A stretch of 64,000 bases of DNA from Sindora glabra (GCA_020226215.1 CM035234.1:806001-870000); one strand, 5' to 3'; shown: positions 11,095 to 23,178, numbered from the stretch's first letter. A program made the numbers and translations. The notes: a model not told the origin generated them from the letters alone.

Positions 11095-12771
11095 CGGCTT
11101 CTTGCTTCTTCTAATTCGGCAGATTAAGCTTTCTTTGGAATTTGCAAATATAAAGAAAAACACACAATGAGAGTGATTGATGGGTCCAAATTGTTCAATG
11201 GAAGAAAAATCCAATCTCATTTGTTGGTTCTGTTTGTATCGGAAAAGGCTTTGAAGCACATTTGCTAAATCCGATCTTTCTTCGTCAGATGGGTTAGCAA
11301 GAGATCTGAGCAATATCCACGATAGATTCGAACATATAGTAGATATATGGAAAATGTTCAAATCGTTGGCCACATCTCTAACCTTCATAGGATCCATTCG
11401 GTTTTGCTTGAAAGGGACTTCACAAGCGTCCAAAATCACTGGATAACATTGTCTGTCTGTCCTCTTTATTTGGGTTTTCATGTAAACGTAAATCATCCTA
11501 AGAAAGAGTGCTGCAGCTTTAATATTTAAGTATTTTAATGAAGAGGCAAGTAGCAATGAAACAATTACATGCATAAAACACAAGTCATCGACTAAACCTA
11601 AACCTAAACCTTAAATAACTATATATAGAAAACCTATTCACTGCCAAAAGTAAATACACCAAAATTAAAGCATGGTTTAGGGCCCTTTGCCTTGTGATTC
11701 TTTTTCCAAATGAACTAAATTTCTATTCTATTATATAGTAAACAAAATGATGTATCTTAAAAGTTTTATTTATTTATAAACTCACCTAAAATGTTATAAA
11801 TATTGATAAATCTTCCTTTTCTCACTTCCTTCCACTATTTTACCCACTCTCTTTCACACGTGCCCTGAATTTTACAGTAAAGTCTAGTTACATGTATAAG
11901 AAGTGAATGAAAGTAAGAAATTGCATCATTACTCTTTACAATTATATAAAATATACATTTTTTTGTTACATAAAGGGGGGGGGGGAGAAATAGGATTCTT
12001 TCTACGAAAGAAAGAGAAAAATTATTTAAAAGGTTCTAATGAGAACTGAATATAAATTCTATTTTTAAAAAAAAACTTATCTTGTGAATGTGATTGATAA
12101 TTAATTAATATTTATTAGGGTGGTAATCAAAGTGAAAGTCAAACGAAATAGAATTTTTATGAATTCTTAATAAATTTTATTAATTGAATAGTAGCTTGTT
12201 CTCAATGGTAATATTGTTTATGAGTATTTTCATTTAAATGTATCAAATTAATGTACATTTGGCACATTTATTTACATATATTAGGTTAACTCTCTTTGTC
12301 AAATTTCCCATGCTTTGCAATTACATGTGCATATGTAATATAATCGCCAATTGAGGAAGGATATGTGAATACCCCCTTTTTTCCCCTTTATGATCTCTAA
12401 ATGTACATGACTGATTATCCTCAATATACAAGTGATCCGTCATACATAACCACAAGCAATATAACATTCAATGGACAATCTTATATAAAGTGCTCATATT
12501 TTTCAATTATTCGATCAAAGATACGAAAATATTCAAAATACAATTTTTAAGCAAACAGACCCATAATGAAATAGAAGACAAAATTTCATTATTTGGCAAA
12601 GTCTAGCTAGTTAGTAATTAGTGACATATAACCATAAAACGTGCTTTGATTGCATGCATGCAGCGTCGACGAGTAACTATCTGGCCATTTTCCTCAGGCT
12701 CAGGCTACTGCGTATAGATTTTAAGAAGATTTCTCCTTCAGCTGATCCTTTAGGGACTTTGGCAAGTAATT
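11095..12771. other. Spacer between peptide genes A and C
   Basis: About 11095-11355 is the promoter-side sequence of gene A and is shared with gene B. The rest is AT-rich, with a ten-base G run at about 11976, and shows no convincing gene. A long open frame on the minus strand reaching 11583 runs upstream of gene A, but its extra N-terminal part is not conserved in unit 2. Confidence 0.5.
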
Positions 12772-13306
12772 CTAGTTTGATGTTGGTGGATGTGACTGCG
12801 ACGATGGGGAAACTCCTATGATTATAAGTGGATTTGGTGGAGATTTTTTAAATGGAGTTGGTCCAGGTGATGGTTTTGGTGGAGGAGGTGGAGAAGGATA
12901 GTGCGCTGTCTCCGAAAAAGGAAAACTGCGAGAAGAATTCTCTGCATATCCCAAAAGAGATATTTTAAATACCATTACTCTAGCTAGTCAGCTTATTACA
13001 CCTTTCTTTCTCTATAGTATATAATAATGTACTACGCCATAAACTAAAGTTTTGTAACTTGAGTGGAATCAACAAATGCAAAACGTGTCTGATAAAGCAG
13101 AACTAAAAGTTATGTTTTTTCACAAATACTATGAATCCCTGACATAAATATATATAAAAAAGTAAACCTTAACGTAAAGAGCACAGAATTAATTAATGGT
13201 TACCCAGTATCAAATATAAAGGTGTGGCTTCTATGGTGACAGATTCAAAAAACATTCTCTGGAAAGCAATAAGAGAAATCAGGGTGATTGCGACAGTAAT
13301 CTTCAT
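12772..13306 (-). CDS. Secreted proline-rich peptide precursor C (2 exons)
   Basis: Exon 1 (13306-13204) and exon 2 (12941-12772) join in phase 1 over a 262-base GT-AG intron to give 90 residues. A signal peptide (MKITVAITLISLIAFQRMFF onward) ends near ESVTIEATPLYLIL. The intron sits at the same place as in genes A and B, just after a Leu-rich end of the leader. Exon 2 carries a single core, PPPPPKPSPGPTPFKK, followed by SPPNP. The leader and spacer are strongly diverged from A and B while the SPGPTP core is kept, which points to an older paralogue and suggests the core is the active part. A TATAAA box lies 68 bases upstream. Function is not recognised. Confidence 0.66.
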
Positions 13307-13373
13307 CGTGTTCTTGCCTACTTGCTTCTTATTCAATGTAAATGCATAGGATGATTTATACAAGCAGGTAGCA

Positions 13374-13379
13374 TTTATA
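13374..13379 (-). promoter_or_regulatory. TATA box of peptide gene C
   Basis: TATAAA on the minus strand, 68 bases upstream of the ATG at 13306. The same box is kept at 17807-17812 in unit 2, where the downstream gene has been lost. Confidence 0.6.
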
Positions 13380-13648
13380 AAGGCATGACAGTGGAGCGTT
13401 TGCAAAAAAGTTCAAAACGCAAGATTGATTTGAAAGTAGAATTAATTAATTAATTAAGGGGTTCAATTCGAACAGAGGCTAATTTGACAAAGATTCTGGG
13501 CGAATTTGCTAAAAAAATGGATGGATCAGAGACCGAATCTTTCTTCCCTCCCCATATAGTTTAGGTTTTTTCAGTCTTCAAAGAGACATGTGGTCGGGTT
13601 AATTTGCATGCGAAACCTCGGAAGGCATAAATATTTGCAAGAATGTGA

Positions 13649-13650
<2 letters not shown>

Positions 13651-13680
<30 letters not shown>
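13651..13680. repeat. (AC)15 microsatellite
   Basis: Fifteen perfect AC units upstream of gene C. The matching place in unit 2 (about 18100) lacks it and reads CATACATACATGCG-like text instead. Confidence 0.92.
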
Positions 13681-13681
<1 letters not shown>

Positions 13682-13691
13682 GTTAATTGCA

Positions 13692-13997
13692 CCCTCATTG
13701 TCATTATTTTGGTTTCATTATCGATAAACGACAATTAATATACAAAGTGAGACTAAAAGCAAGCAAGAGCACCAAAGCATATATACTCTATCTGTCTATC
13801 AACCAAGCAGTAGGTAGTAAAGCAAGAATTACATGACTAACAAACCCTCATTGTCATTATTTTGGCTTCATTATCGATAAACGACAATTAATATACAAAG
13901 TGAGACTAAAAGCAAGCAAGAGCACCAAAGCATATATACTCTATCTGTCGATCAACCAAGCAGTAGGTAGTAAAGCAAGAATTACATGACTAACAAA
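13692..13997. repeat. 153-base tandem duplication
   Basis: Two adjacent copies, 13692-13844 and 13845-13997, differ at about two positions by eye. Unit 2 has a single copy (about 18131-18287), so this small duplication arose after the 5 kb duplication. Confidence 0.92.
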
Positions 13998-14837
13998 CCC
14001 TAGCCTGTGTGAAAAATGACCTGCCTGAACCTTAATTATGTAAAAAAACCAATCCATACCATGTCCTACAACTTAACCCCATGGCAAATATGAACTTCGT
14101 GTTAAACTTCATTCGTAAAAGATCAGAAATTTGCAACTTTCCATGCAAAAATCAAAGAGGAGGTTTGAACACAAGGCACCACAATAAATCTAACAATTTC
14201 TCCACGAGTCAGTTTAAGGTCTTGCTTAATTTATAAGACAGCCGTATTGAAGGTTGCACTTCACAAAATTTGATGCCAAAACTAATGTCATCCGTATTGA
14301 AACTTTTTTGTGTAACATGAATAAATAAATTAGTTAACAATTTATTGATTTAACCAATAAATTGTAAGTTAACTCTTGGAAGGGATTGGAATTAAGATCA
14401 TCTAAAGTGGAAGATTGTACTTTAGAAAGTCAAGTACAATATTATAACCTTAATTTAATGTAAAAAAAAAGAGATAAAAAATTGATAGATAATAATAAAT
14501 TAAAAAGATATCATTTTAAATTTATATCTACTCACTTTCTTAATTTTTTTAATTAAGGATTGTGATGCCGACTTTATTCTTTAAAATATATTTAGCATTT
14601 TAAATTTATTTCTAATATCTTTTTTATGGTAGTATAAAAGAAATATCTCTCTCTATCTTTGTGTATATAAGTGCACATATATACATATACACTTATACAT
14701 ATATATAGGTGTGTATATATATATATTTTCAATTGTAATGATTATTCTATAGAATATAGGCATATGTAATTGGATTGATTTTATTTGTCACAATTACATG
14801 CATAGAGAATCATTTGTCTAATTCGAATATAGTATTA

Positions 14838-15175
14838 CATATTCCTTTCATTTCTTATTATCTTTTGCATTTTAAAGAAATTTCTTATTCCTTTTTATTT
14901 ATCATTTTAAAATTTTAGTAAAATATTAAATATTATATTATTCAATTTTATCATTCTTTTTTTACTAATAAATACTTTATTATTCTTCTTGAAACATGTC
15001 AACATATTTATTGTATCATAATTCCTTATCTATTCTTGATTGTCTCGAACTTTATATATAATAAGAAATTAAAGAGTAATTTTGAAAAGTTCATTAATAA
15101 TAAATAAATTAAATTATTTTCTTAATATCTATAAAACTAGATAATTGTGATAGATAATAAAGAATGAATAATATT
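14838..15175. mobile_element. MITE-like insertion, copy 1
   Basis: Present in unit 2 and missing at the same place in unit 1 (near 9660), so it is a true insertion or a precise loss. Its ends are imperfect inverted repeats (CATTTCTTATTATCTTTTGCA against CATTCTTTATTATCTATCACA). The inner text, such as CCTTTTTATTTATCATTTTA, recurs near 29540 and 61210. It resembles Stowaway-type MITEs; family assignment is tentative. Confidence 0.55.
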
Positions 15176-16057
15176 TACCTTTGTTGGTGAATACAATGAG
15201 AAATGGCGGGTCATTGTGAAGGACACATCCTCTAATGTTGTTTTCTCAAATCAGCTTTCGCTTTATCGAGATAAATACACTACATTCTTCAAATGTTCAT
15301 TTCTCCATTTTACTTCTTGAGAACTTCCTAAGATGTATCGAACCCAAACTGACAAAAAAATAATGGGAATGCCGTTACTTATTACTTGGACTGACTCTCT
15401 TAATTTGGTACATATCTTTGATTGTGTTTGTATATAGTTTTTGTCTAACTAATTTTCAGTTAGCACTACAAGTGTATTAAAAAATATAAAGTTTCCAGAG
15501 AAAATATTGCTTTGTAGCACGTATATATTTAAATGGAAAAGGATGGTATGACAAAAATATTTTGATTTAATTTTTCTTGAGATCTTTGGCCATTGAATAA
15601 TATTGAACCTAAAATCACTATTATGTAGTGGAAATATCAATGATTTTACTTATCTTTTAGATTTATATGAGCAACATGTTTAATATTGAACCCTTTCTCC
15701 TTGCCTTGCATCAAGTGGAGATCATGATGGTAAAGTCACCTAAAGACCTTCAAAGCGATCAGAGATATATGATTTTTCTTGAAGAACTTTTGGAATAAAA
15801 AAATTCACAAATATACAAACAAACGCAGCAATCATATTTTACCGACAGAAATTCCTTCTGAATCAAAGAGCTATCCTCGAATTCGAACTACATATGCTGG
15901 TTCATCTCCACCGAAGTGGGAACCTTTGCGATAATATTTATTTCAGATTAGGGTAATATCATGCCTTCCATGCATGCAAAGCTAACTAAAACAAGAAGCA
16001 ATCAAACTAAGCACGTCATCTTCACTCCACATATTTAGATCTCTAGATATATATTAA

Positions 16058-16573
16058 TCACTCTGAAGCTTTCGGATACACGAAATCATTTCGGTCTGAA
16101 TTAATAGTTGCAGTTTCTGATAATGAGTTCGGGGGAGAAATGAGTTTAAGAGTTGGACCCGGTGAATGCCTTGGAGGAGGTGGTGGTGAACGTAGAGCAG
16201 AAGATGGAGGAGATTTCAGTTTTGGGGTTGGTCCCGGTGAATGGCTTGGTGGCGATGGCGGTGGTGAGTGTCCTTTTCCCTCATAATCAAAACATGTCTT
16301 CTTAAGATAAGAAGAAATAGTAGTACTAGAAATAGAATCTCCTGCAACTTCACCAAATTACCACATCATGTGTTAGCTATTAATTATACTAATTAATACA
16401 GTGATACTATTACTGTTGATAAATATAAATGGGAATGTCATAGAAATACAGACACACGTACGTAGCAAATTACCTAGTATGAGGGAATGTCGAGCTTCTG
16501 TGGCAGTAGAAGCAAACAACATTAATGTCTGCAAAGCAATGAGGGAAACAAGGAAGATAGGGAGAGACGCCAT
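16058..16573 (-). CDS. Secreted proline-rich peptide precursor B (2 exons)
   Basis: Exon 1 (16573-16474) and exon 2 (16341-16058) join in phase 1 over a 132-base GT-AG intron to give 127 residues. The signal peptide (MASLPIFLVSLIALQTLMLF onward) is nearly that of gene A. After KKTCFDYEGKGHS come two cores, PSPPSHSPGPTPKLK and PPPPPRHSPGPTLKLI, then a tail ending NDFVYPKASE that gene A has lost. SPPPPP blocks are typical targets for proline hydroxylation and arabinosylation in the secretory pathway. As the longest uninterrupted copy it is the best model of the ancestral gene. A role as an apoplastic peptide hormone or hydroxyproline-rich systemin-like signal is inference; no exact family is recognised. 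Confidence 0.73.
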
Positions 16574-16839
16574 CGACTTCTTGCTGCTTCTAATTCTGCA
16601 GATTGAACTTCTTTGGAATTTGCAAATATAAAGAAAAGCACACAATAGGAGTGGTTGATGGGTCCAAATCGTTCAATGGAAGAAAAATCCAATCCAATTT
16701 ATTGGTTGTTTTTGCATCGGAAAAAGCTTTGAAGCACATTTGCTAAATCTGATCTTTCATCATCAGATAGGTTAGCTAAAGATTTGAGCAATATCCACCA
16801 TAGATTCGAACATATAGTAGACATATGGGAAACTAGATT

Positions 16840-17738
16840 GCACAGGCTGGTTATCCTATGGCTAAAAATTGATATACTATATTATAAATAAGTTTAGAGA
16901 GTAATAGCTCTTGAACAATAAGTTACAATTGTACTGACAAATTAGCAGATACCGAAATGTGCTCCAATTTTCATAGATTTAACTTCTTATATGATAGATT
17001 ATAATATAATAAAAAACGTTGGAAATATATCAAACTCCATAAAACTGTTTCTTGTGATAACATAAAAAATTGGCTTCCAGAACCTTATGAACAAAGATGA
17101 CAATACCTGTAAAGAGGTGAGTATCACAGTTTGAGAAAAGATGAAGACAGAATATTTCAGTGGGAGCTGGAAAAAAATAGGATGAACTAAGAAAGAGCCT
17201 GTTCTGCTTCTTAATAACTCTGCTTCTTCAACGCCTCCATGGAACATATGATCCAGACCGACACGGGTCCTCTTGAAGGGATTCACGTTGAACCAAAGAA
17301 AACTTAAATTGAACAGAAACAATGAAAAACCAGAGCCTACCATCTTTTGAAAAGCTAACATACCATCATAGAAAAAGACATGACAAAATGTTTCAGGTTG
17401 ACACTGTAAAAAATCTGAGATGCAAAAGGGAAAACAGAACCAGACAAAAGAGATTGAGCAGAAATTTTTTTTGCTGAAATGGGAAAAAAGCACAAAATGT
17501 CTCAGTAATTACAATAGTCTACTTTGTAACTGCAGAAATATAAACAATGGAATAAAAAGCATGCAGGGAAAGTCAAACATTATACCAGTTTTTTATAAAT
17601 TTAATTAAATAAGTCCTGGAGTAAAAAAGATTGAAGTTGGAAAATAATGTGCTTCTTCCTCTGCTATCGTTCCATGTAACAATCACAAAAATGGAAGTTT
17701 GAGTCAGACAAAGGTAAAAAATTTGCAGCAAATGCTCC
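16840..17738. other. Unrelated 0.9 kb block replacing the C gene in unit 2
   Basis: Similarity to unit 1 stops at about 16835 and restarts exactly at the former start codon (17738-17740). The block has no match to the rest of the window that I could see. A minus-strand open frame of 164 codons (17493-16999) contains segments that look exon-like, such as GLDHMFHGGVEEAELLRSR, and possible splice sites, so it may be a captured piece of another gene. The source is not recognised. Confidence 0.5.
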
Positions 17739-17740
17739 AT
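17576..17740 (-). other. Chimeric 54-codon ORF behind an orphan peptide-gene promoter
   Basis: The promoter, TATA box and leader of the C-type gene are kept in unit 2 up to the ATG at 17740, but from that codon on the reading frame runs into unrelated sequence (MEHLLQIFYLCLTQTS onward) and stops at 17576. Whether it is transcribed or translated is unknown. It has no clear signal peptide. Confidence 0.35.
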
Positions 17741-17806
17741 CGTGTTCTTGCCTGCTTACTTCTTATTCAATTTAAGTGTATTCGATGATTTATACACGCA
17801 GTAGTA

Positions 17807-17812
17807 TTTATA
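17807..17812 (-). promoter_or_regulatory. Retained TATA box of the lost C-type gene in unit 2
   Basis: TATAAA on the minus strand in sequence matching the gene C promoter at 13374-13379. Confidence 0.5.
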
Positions 17813-18865
17813 AGGGCATGACGGTGAAATGTCTGCAAAAAGTTCAAAACGCAAGATTAATTTGAAAGTAGAATTAATTAAGAGGTTCGAATCAAAGAGG
17901 AGTTAATTTGCTAATTTGACAAAGATTCTGAGCTGGATTTGCTAAAAATAGATGAATTAGAGATCGGATCTTTCTTCCTTACCCATATAGCTAGGTTAGG
18001 TCTTTTCAGTCTTCAAAGTGACTTGTGGTTGGGTTAAGTTGCATGTGAAACCTTGAAAGGCAAAACATTCGCAGGAATTTGAATAAAAAATCCATACATA
18101 CATGCGCGTGCATACATATATAAATATGCACCCTAATTGTCATCGTTTTGGCTTCATTATGGATAAAAAAACAATTAATATAAAAAGTTAGACTAAAAGC
18201 AAGCAAGAGCGCCAAAACATATATACTCTATCTGTCGATTAACCAAGTAGTAGGTAGCAAAGGAAGATTCACATGACTAACAAACCCTAGCCTGTGTGAA
18301 AAATGACTTGCCTCAGCCTTAATTATGTGAAAAATCAACCCATGCCATTTCTTGTAACTTAACCCCATGGCAAATATGAACTTGGAGTTAAACTCCATTC
18401 GTAAGGATCAGAAATTTGCAACATTCCATGCAACAATCAGAGAGGAGGTTTGAACGTAATGCACTATAATAATAATTTCTCCACAAGTCAGTTTGAGATT
18501 TTGCTTATAAATTTATAAGACAACCATATTGAAGGTTGCACTTCACAAAATTTGATGCAAAAACTAATGTCATCTGTATTGAAAATTTTGGGAAGAATAC
18601 AAATAAATAAGTTAATTTATAATTTATTGATTTAGTTAATAAATCATAAGTTAATTCTTAGAGGGAATTAGAATTAAGCTCAAATTGCATTTTGGAGAAT
18701 AAAGTGTAACATCATAACCTTTAATGTTAAAATAAGAGCTTAGAATTTTATAAATAATAATAAATTTAAAAAAAATAAATTTATAGCTATTTATTCTCTT
18801 GATTTTCTTATTAACAACTATGATGCTCACTTTACTTTCTAAAGTATATTTAGCACTTTACATGA

Positions 18866-19329
18866 TTCGATTTGAAATGACCAACCCACTAGCTTATTAA
18901 AAAAAAACTATAATTTGATGATAAGTTTCATATGTAGCTTAATTTTAGCTTAAGGTTGATAGTTTCTAAACTTTTTTAATTTTATCCTTCTTTTTTTGGT
19001 TAATTAACAACATATGCACTAATATTTCTTGTACTTAAATTAATTAATTTACACTTTTATGACATTATATATAACAATATCTTTTTAATATTATACTATT
19101 TTTAATTACTTTCTTTTCCATTGTTTGATTGTGGTCAGAGGAAATTGAGAAATTCCTATAGAACTGATCATGATCAGAGTATCTAAAACTTTCATCAAGA
19201 AATGGATTTAGTTAAAGAATTAGGTATTTATACAATTTTATTTTATAAAATTATTTGTATATGATTCATGCCTATTTATATGATTTGGCAATCAAAATAT
19301 TTTCATAAAATTTAACAATTGATATTAGA
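18866..19329. other. AT-rich intergenic sequence
   Basis: No gene, RNA or clear repeat recognised. Confidence 0.5.
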
Positions 19330-20830
19330 GCATATATGCAAGCAATTTTTAATGCATCACTCTACAAGAACTTTGGTAACAAAGTATGAGTCAACATACA
19401 CCTTACCATGACCATGAGTATTTGATTACTTCTTTTTGCAATTCTATTTTAAGCTCAACTATTGTCTAGAATGACTTAAAGGTTTTCAATAATTTTGACT
19501 TCTTACTAAGTAGTTGCATCCAACCATATCTAGAATAATTATTAACAAAGGTGATGAAGCACTTATATCCGCTCATAGCACCAAGCACAATCTAGTTCAT
19601 TAATGTTAATGTGGATTAATTCTAGGATTTCTAGTTTTTTACTTCTCTTACCTAATTTAGCTCTTATATGAAGTTCCATTATGATACAATTATCATATGT
19701 CAAATTCTTGGAAAGTAAGATCATTAAAGACTTCTTCCTTTACAAGTCTTTACATCCATTTTTTAGAAATATGTTCCAAATGTTTATGCTAAAACATTAA
19801 GGATATCCTATTACTTCTTCCTCTATTCTTTCTAATAATGGTATTTATCGATTTGGTAAAGTTTGGATCAAAATCAATCCTATGTAGTTTATCACACAAT
19901 GAATCCAAATTAATGGTGAAATAATTATAAATTAAATTAAAATATTCATTTAAAAAATAACATAAGTGTCCATCAAATATCTAATGCAATTGTAAAAATT
20001 AATTTTTTTCTCATGAAAGGTACATAATCGATATCCTTGATTTTTAAAACATGAACAAATGACATATAAAAGGAAACTATTTTAATATGTTCCAATTATA
20101 ATTTGTCTTCATTTCTAAGTTAAATAACCAACTCTCTTTCACTTGGTTTATTTAGGTTTTTAATGCTTGAAAATAATTCACCTTTTTAACTCCATATTTC
20201 TTGCAAAATTTGAAGCTTCCCTTAAATTAGGCTTTTTTTGGCTTGTGGCATTTTCCACTCATTTCATCTTTCTTCCTTTCATACTTGGATTTTCAATTAT
20301 TATCTTTCTAACATGTTCTTACATCTTATTTTGAAGTTGAACCACAAGAAGTGTAGTTGACAACATGAACCTTCCCTTCTTCATATCATTTTCTACTTAA
20401 CTAACAATTAAGATTAACTCATTGATAGTTTATTTACATTTCTTAATACTATAAAACATCATTTGAACATCAATTTATGCTAGTAGAAATTTCAATGTCC
20501 CCCAAATTAAATAACTATTGCCTAACTTAATATTCATATTTTTAAGTTTGTTGTAATAGTGAACAAGCTTTAGAACATATAACACACTCCACTAACACCA
20601 TTAAATACATTTTTTTCCAATAATAAGAGGTATTGACTTTTTTTAGCCTTATCAAACTTGATGTATTTTTCAGTAACATTATCAAGAAAACTTTTAACAT
20701 TCTTAGAGTTAGTAAGATTAATTTCTAAGCCCTTCCATCTAATAATTAAATTTTTTAATAATATAAATAATAATCTACTTAATACACTAGGAAAGATTTT
20801 AAATTGAAACTTAAGATACAAAGAAGGTAA
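19330..20830 (-). pseudogene. Decayed copia gag-pol fragment
   Basis: Read on the minus strand, about 20821-20570 resembles copia gag (FDKAKKSQYLLLLEK then NGVSGV). About 20310-20190 resembles the zinc-knuckle region. About 19560-19420 reads FITFVNNYSRYGW followed by KKSKLLKTFKSF, the start of a copia integrase core, with stops and frameshifts. No LTRs were found next to it, so this looks like an old truncated fragment of a lineage different from elements 1 and 2. Confidence 0.7.
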
Positions 20831-20859
20831 AACTTAAAAAAAAAGAGGTCATGTTTAGC

Positions 20860-22330
20860 ATACTATATAAGAACTGATAGTATAGGATAGACTATTTAAT
20901 CAAAACTTATACAATATTTTAGAATTTCAAATGGATCATATAATTTATCTGAAAGTCTTTTCTTATATGTCTAATTCTGTATAAGCTATTCATTTTCTAG
21001 AGAGAGGAAAACGACCAATAATATAGTATTAACATAAATATTAAATTGCTAAAATTTAAAAAAACTCTTTTATATCCTTATTTTTCTCATGTATCAGAAA
21101 AAATAATTTCTTTCATTTATAATTTTTTTATTTTTCACTCTTCTCTCATATATGTAATGATATTTTTATCAAATTATTTAATTTTTAAATTTATATATTC
21201 TTATAAAATATGGCAATAAACACAAGATAAGATATATAAATTTTCATCTTATTATGTTACAAATCAAATATTGTATAATATACCATCTTATCTTTGCAAT
21301 ATTATACTATACTATTTACTAATCCTTACACTATATTGTACGATACAATGTGTGAAACAAGATCAGAGTTTCATAGCACTGTTAAGGTTGGTGGCTATCT
21401 AGTAATTTAATTTCTACATCTAATTCTAATTATTGACTATGCATCTTGTTCTCTCACATTAAGAATCGTTTGGCACATCGTATAAGATCTAATAATATAG
21501 TTTAAGCGAATTATATAACTTAACTAAGAATCTCTTCTTACACATTTAGTTTTATACAAGACTATTCACTTTATAGGAAGATAAGAATTAACATGAAAGT
21601 ATTAAGGTAAATCCTGAATTATTAAAATTAAAAAAATCTTTTTAATTCTCTCTCATATGTCTCTCTCACATTTTTTTTATAAAATTGAAATTAAAAAATT
21701 ATATTACACTTATATTTTAATTTTTTATTTTTTATTTTTTATTTGATAACATTAGAATATATTTATAATACTTGTGGATAGTGTAAATTATTTTTTTGAA
21801 TATTTTTCAAGGTCTTATTGAATTTTATATTCTTAAATTAATTTATTATAATTTTTTACTAATTTATTATACATACATCCATGTATACATGTAAGTCTAT
21901 ACCCACATATCATACTTATATGTGTGTTTGTTTATATGTATCGATAAAAATATGTTATGTTATTTTATTACCACAATGTAAGTATTTAATTTATATGTAT
22001 TATAATATTTTTATAAAAAATATTGTTCTTGAAGGATATTTTAATTTAATTATGTACTTCAAGTTTATTTTGAATAATTTCATTAGTTTTTATTTATGAA
22101 AATATATTTTAATTAAATTAATTATTTTTTAAACTTATATATTCTTATACAATATGATAACAAATAAAAAATAAAACAATTTTGTATAAATATCCATCTT
22201 ATTATATAGTAATAGGTTAAATATATTATAATATATTACCTTATCCTATATAATATTATTATACTATACTCATTATACTAAATTATTTTGTTTGTCAAAC
22301 AAATCTTACAAAAGATTATTTGGTGTCTCA
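20860..22330. repeat. Two related AT-rich repeats, probably non-autonomous elements
   Basis: Segments at about 20870-21350 and 21465-22320 share text in the same order: a TATACAAGACTATTCACT-like stretch, a TCTCTCATATGT stretch, a TATATATTCTTATA-ACAATATG stretch, then repeated TATTATACTATACT near their ends. This suggests two diverged copies of one non-coding element. Exact ends are uncertain. Confidence 0.4.
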
Positions 22331-23178
22331 AAAGTTATTGAAGGAAAAATCTAATAAAAACGATCCATGTAGTTTTCTTCTTAGATTTCCCACAATCCAG
22401 TAATCTGATGTATGATCTTTGCTGTCCTCATTTTTTGTAATCAAAATAACTAAATTTCAACACAAAGTCACTATTTTCGCGCTTGAAGTCATAGTTTTTT
22501 AAATTGAACGCATCATTGGATTAAGTGGGACATTAGTTGACTGGTTTATTGATCAACCGATTCAATAATGGAATCAATTTTAATTTCAAAAATATAAATT
22601 ATATATATTTAAAATAAGAATTATAAATGATATATAATAATTTATGTTAAAAATAATTATAAAAATAATATAAGTTTAATTTATATAAAATTGTGTGGAT
22701 ATTATATTTTAATTGTTGTAAAATTATAAAAAAATTAAAAGATATAATTGCAAAAAAATCAGTATAACTCATTATTATTGATTGGTTTACACTTATTTTA
22801 ATTGATTTTTATTTGCATATTTCATTTAAAAATATTAACTAAATTGATTTTTTGATTAATTCATCGATTTCCTAGTTCAATTGGCTGGTTATGCTAGAGA
22901 AATCAAAGATCTTCCACAAACATATTATATATAGATAAATAGATTGAGTTAAGTTAGTCTTTATCCTAAATAGGTCAGGCCTATTCTTTAAATTATTAGT
23001 TTGAGCTTGTCCTACTAGCCTGTATAAGGTCAAAATTTAGGCTCAATCTGAGCTATTAAAGAAGCATGACTAAGTTTGTTATCTTATTTAAAAACTTCCT
23101 TATATAATTAGGCTTTCAAATTTGTCAATACATTAAAAATTTCTTAAGACCAAATTTATTTAATGGTATAATTAGACT

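Larger units (their letters stand above)
9415..14611. repeat. Segmental tandem duplication, unit 1
   Basis: This 5.2 kb block is repeated head-to-tail by 14612-18865. Matching starts in the T-rich and TC/TA microsatellite stretch (about 9415 against 14612). It continues through 9557-11355 against 14735-16830, and resumes at 13300-14605 against 17740-18863. Unit 1 holds two peptide-precursor genes (10619-11094 and 12772-13306) and looks closest to the ancestral arrangement. Only text read by eye was compared, so ends are accurate to a few tens of bases. Confidence 0.8.
14612..18865. repeat. Segmental tandem duplication, unit 2
   Basis: Second copy of unit 1. It keeps the A-type gene (gene B, 16058-16573) but the region matching 11370-13300 of unit 1, including the whole C gene body, is replaced by about 900 bases of unrelated sequence (16840-17738). 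It also carries about 335 bases (14838-15175) absent from unit 1. Confidence 0.8.

Noticed and set aside
10915..11583. 222-codon minus-strand open frame covering exon 1 of gene A
   Set aside because: The extra N-terminal part is not conserved in unit 2; the conserved start is the Met at 11094, which begins a clean signal peptide.
13651..13997. Closely spaced repeats considered as a CRISPR-like or satellite array
   Set aside because: Only two 153-base copies with no spacers, next to a simple AC microsatellite, in a plant genome.
17881..17900. GGTTCGAATC-like motif that could be a tRNA T-loop
   Set aside because: No acceptor stem, anticodon arm or B-box spacing around it; it is part of the duplicated unit.
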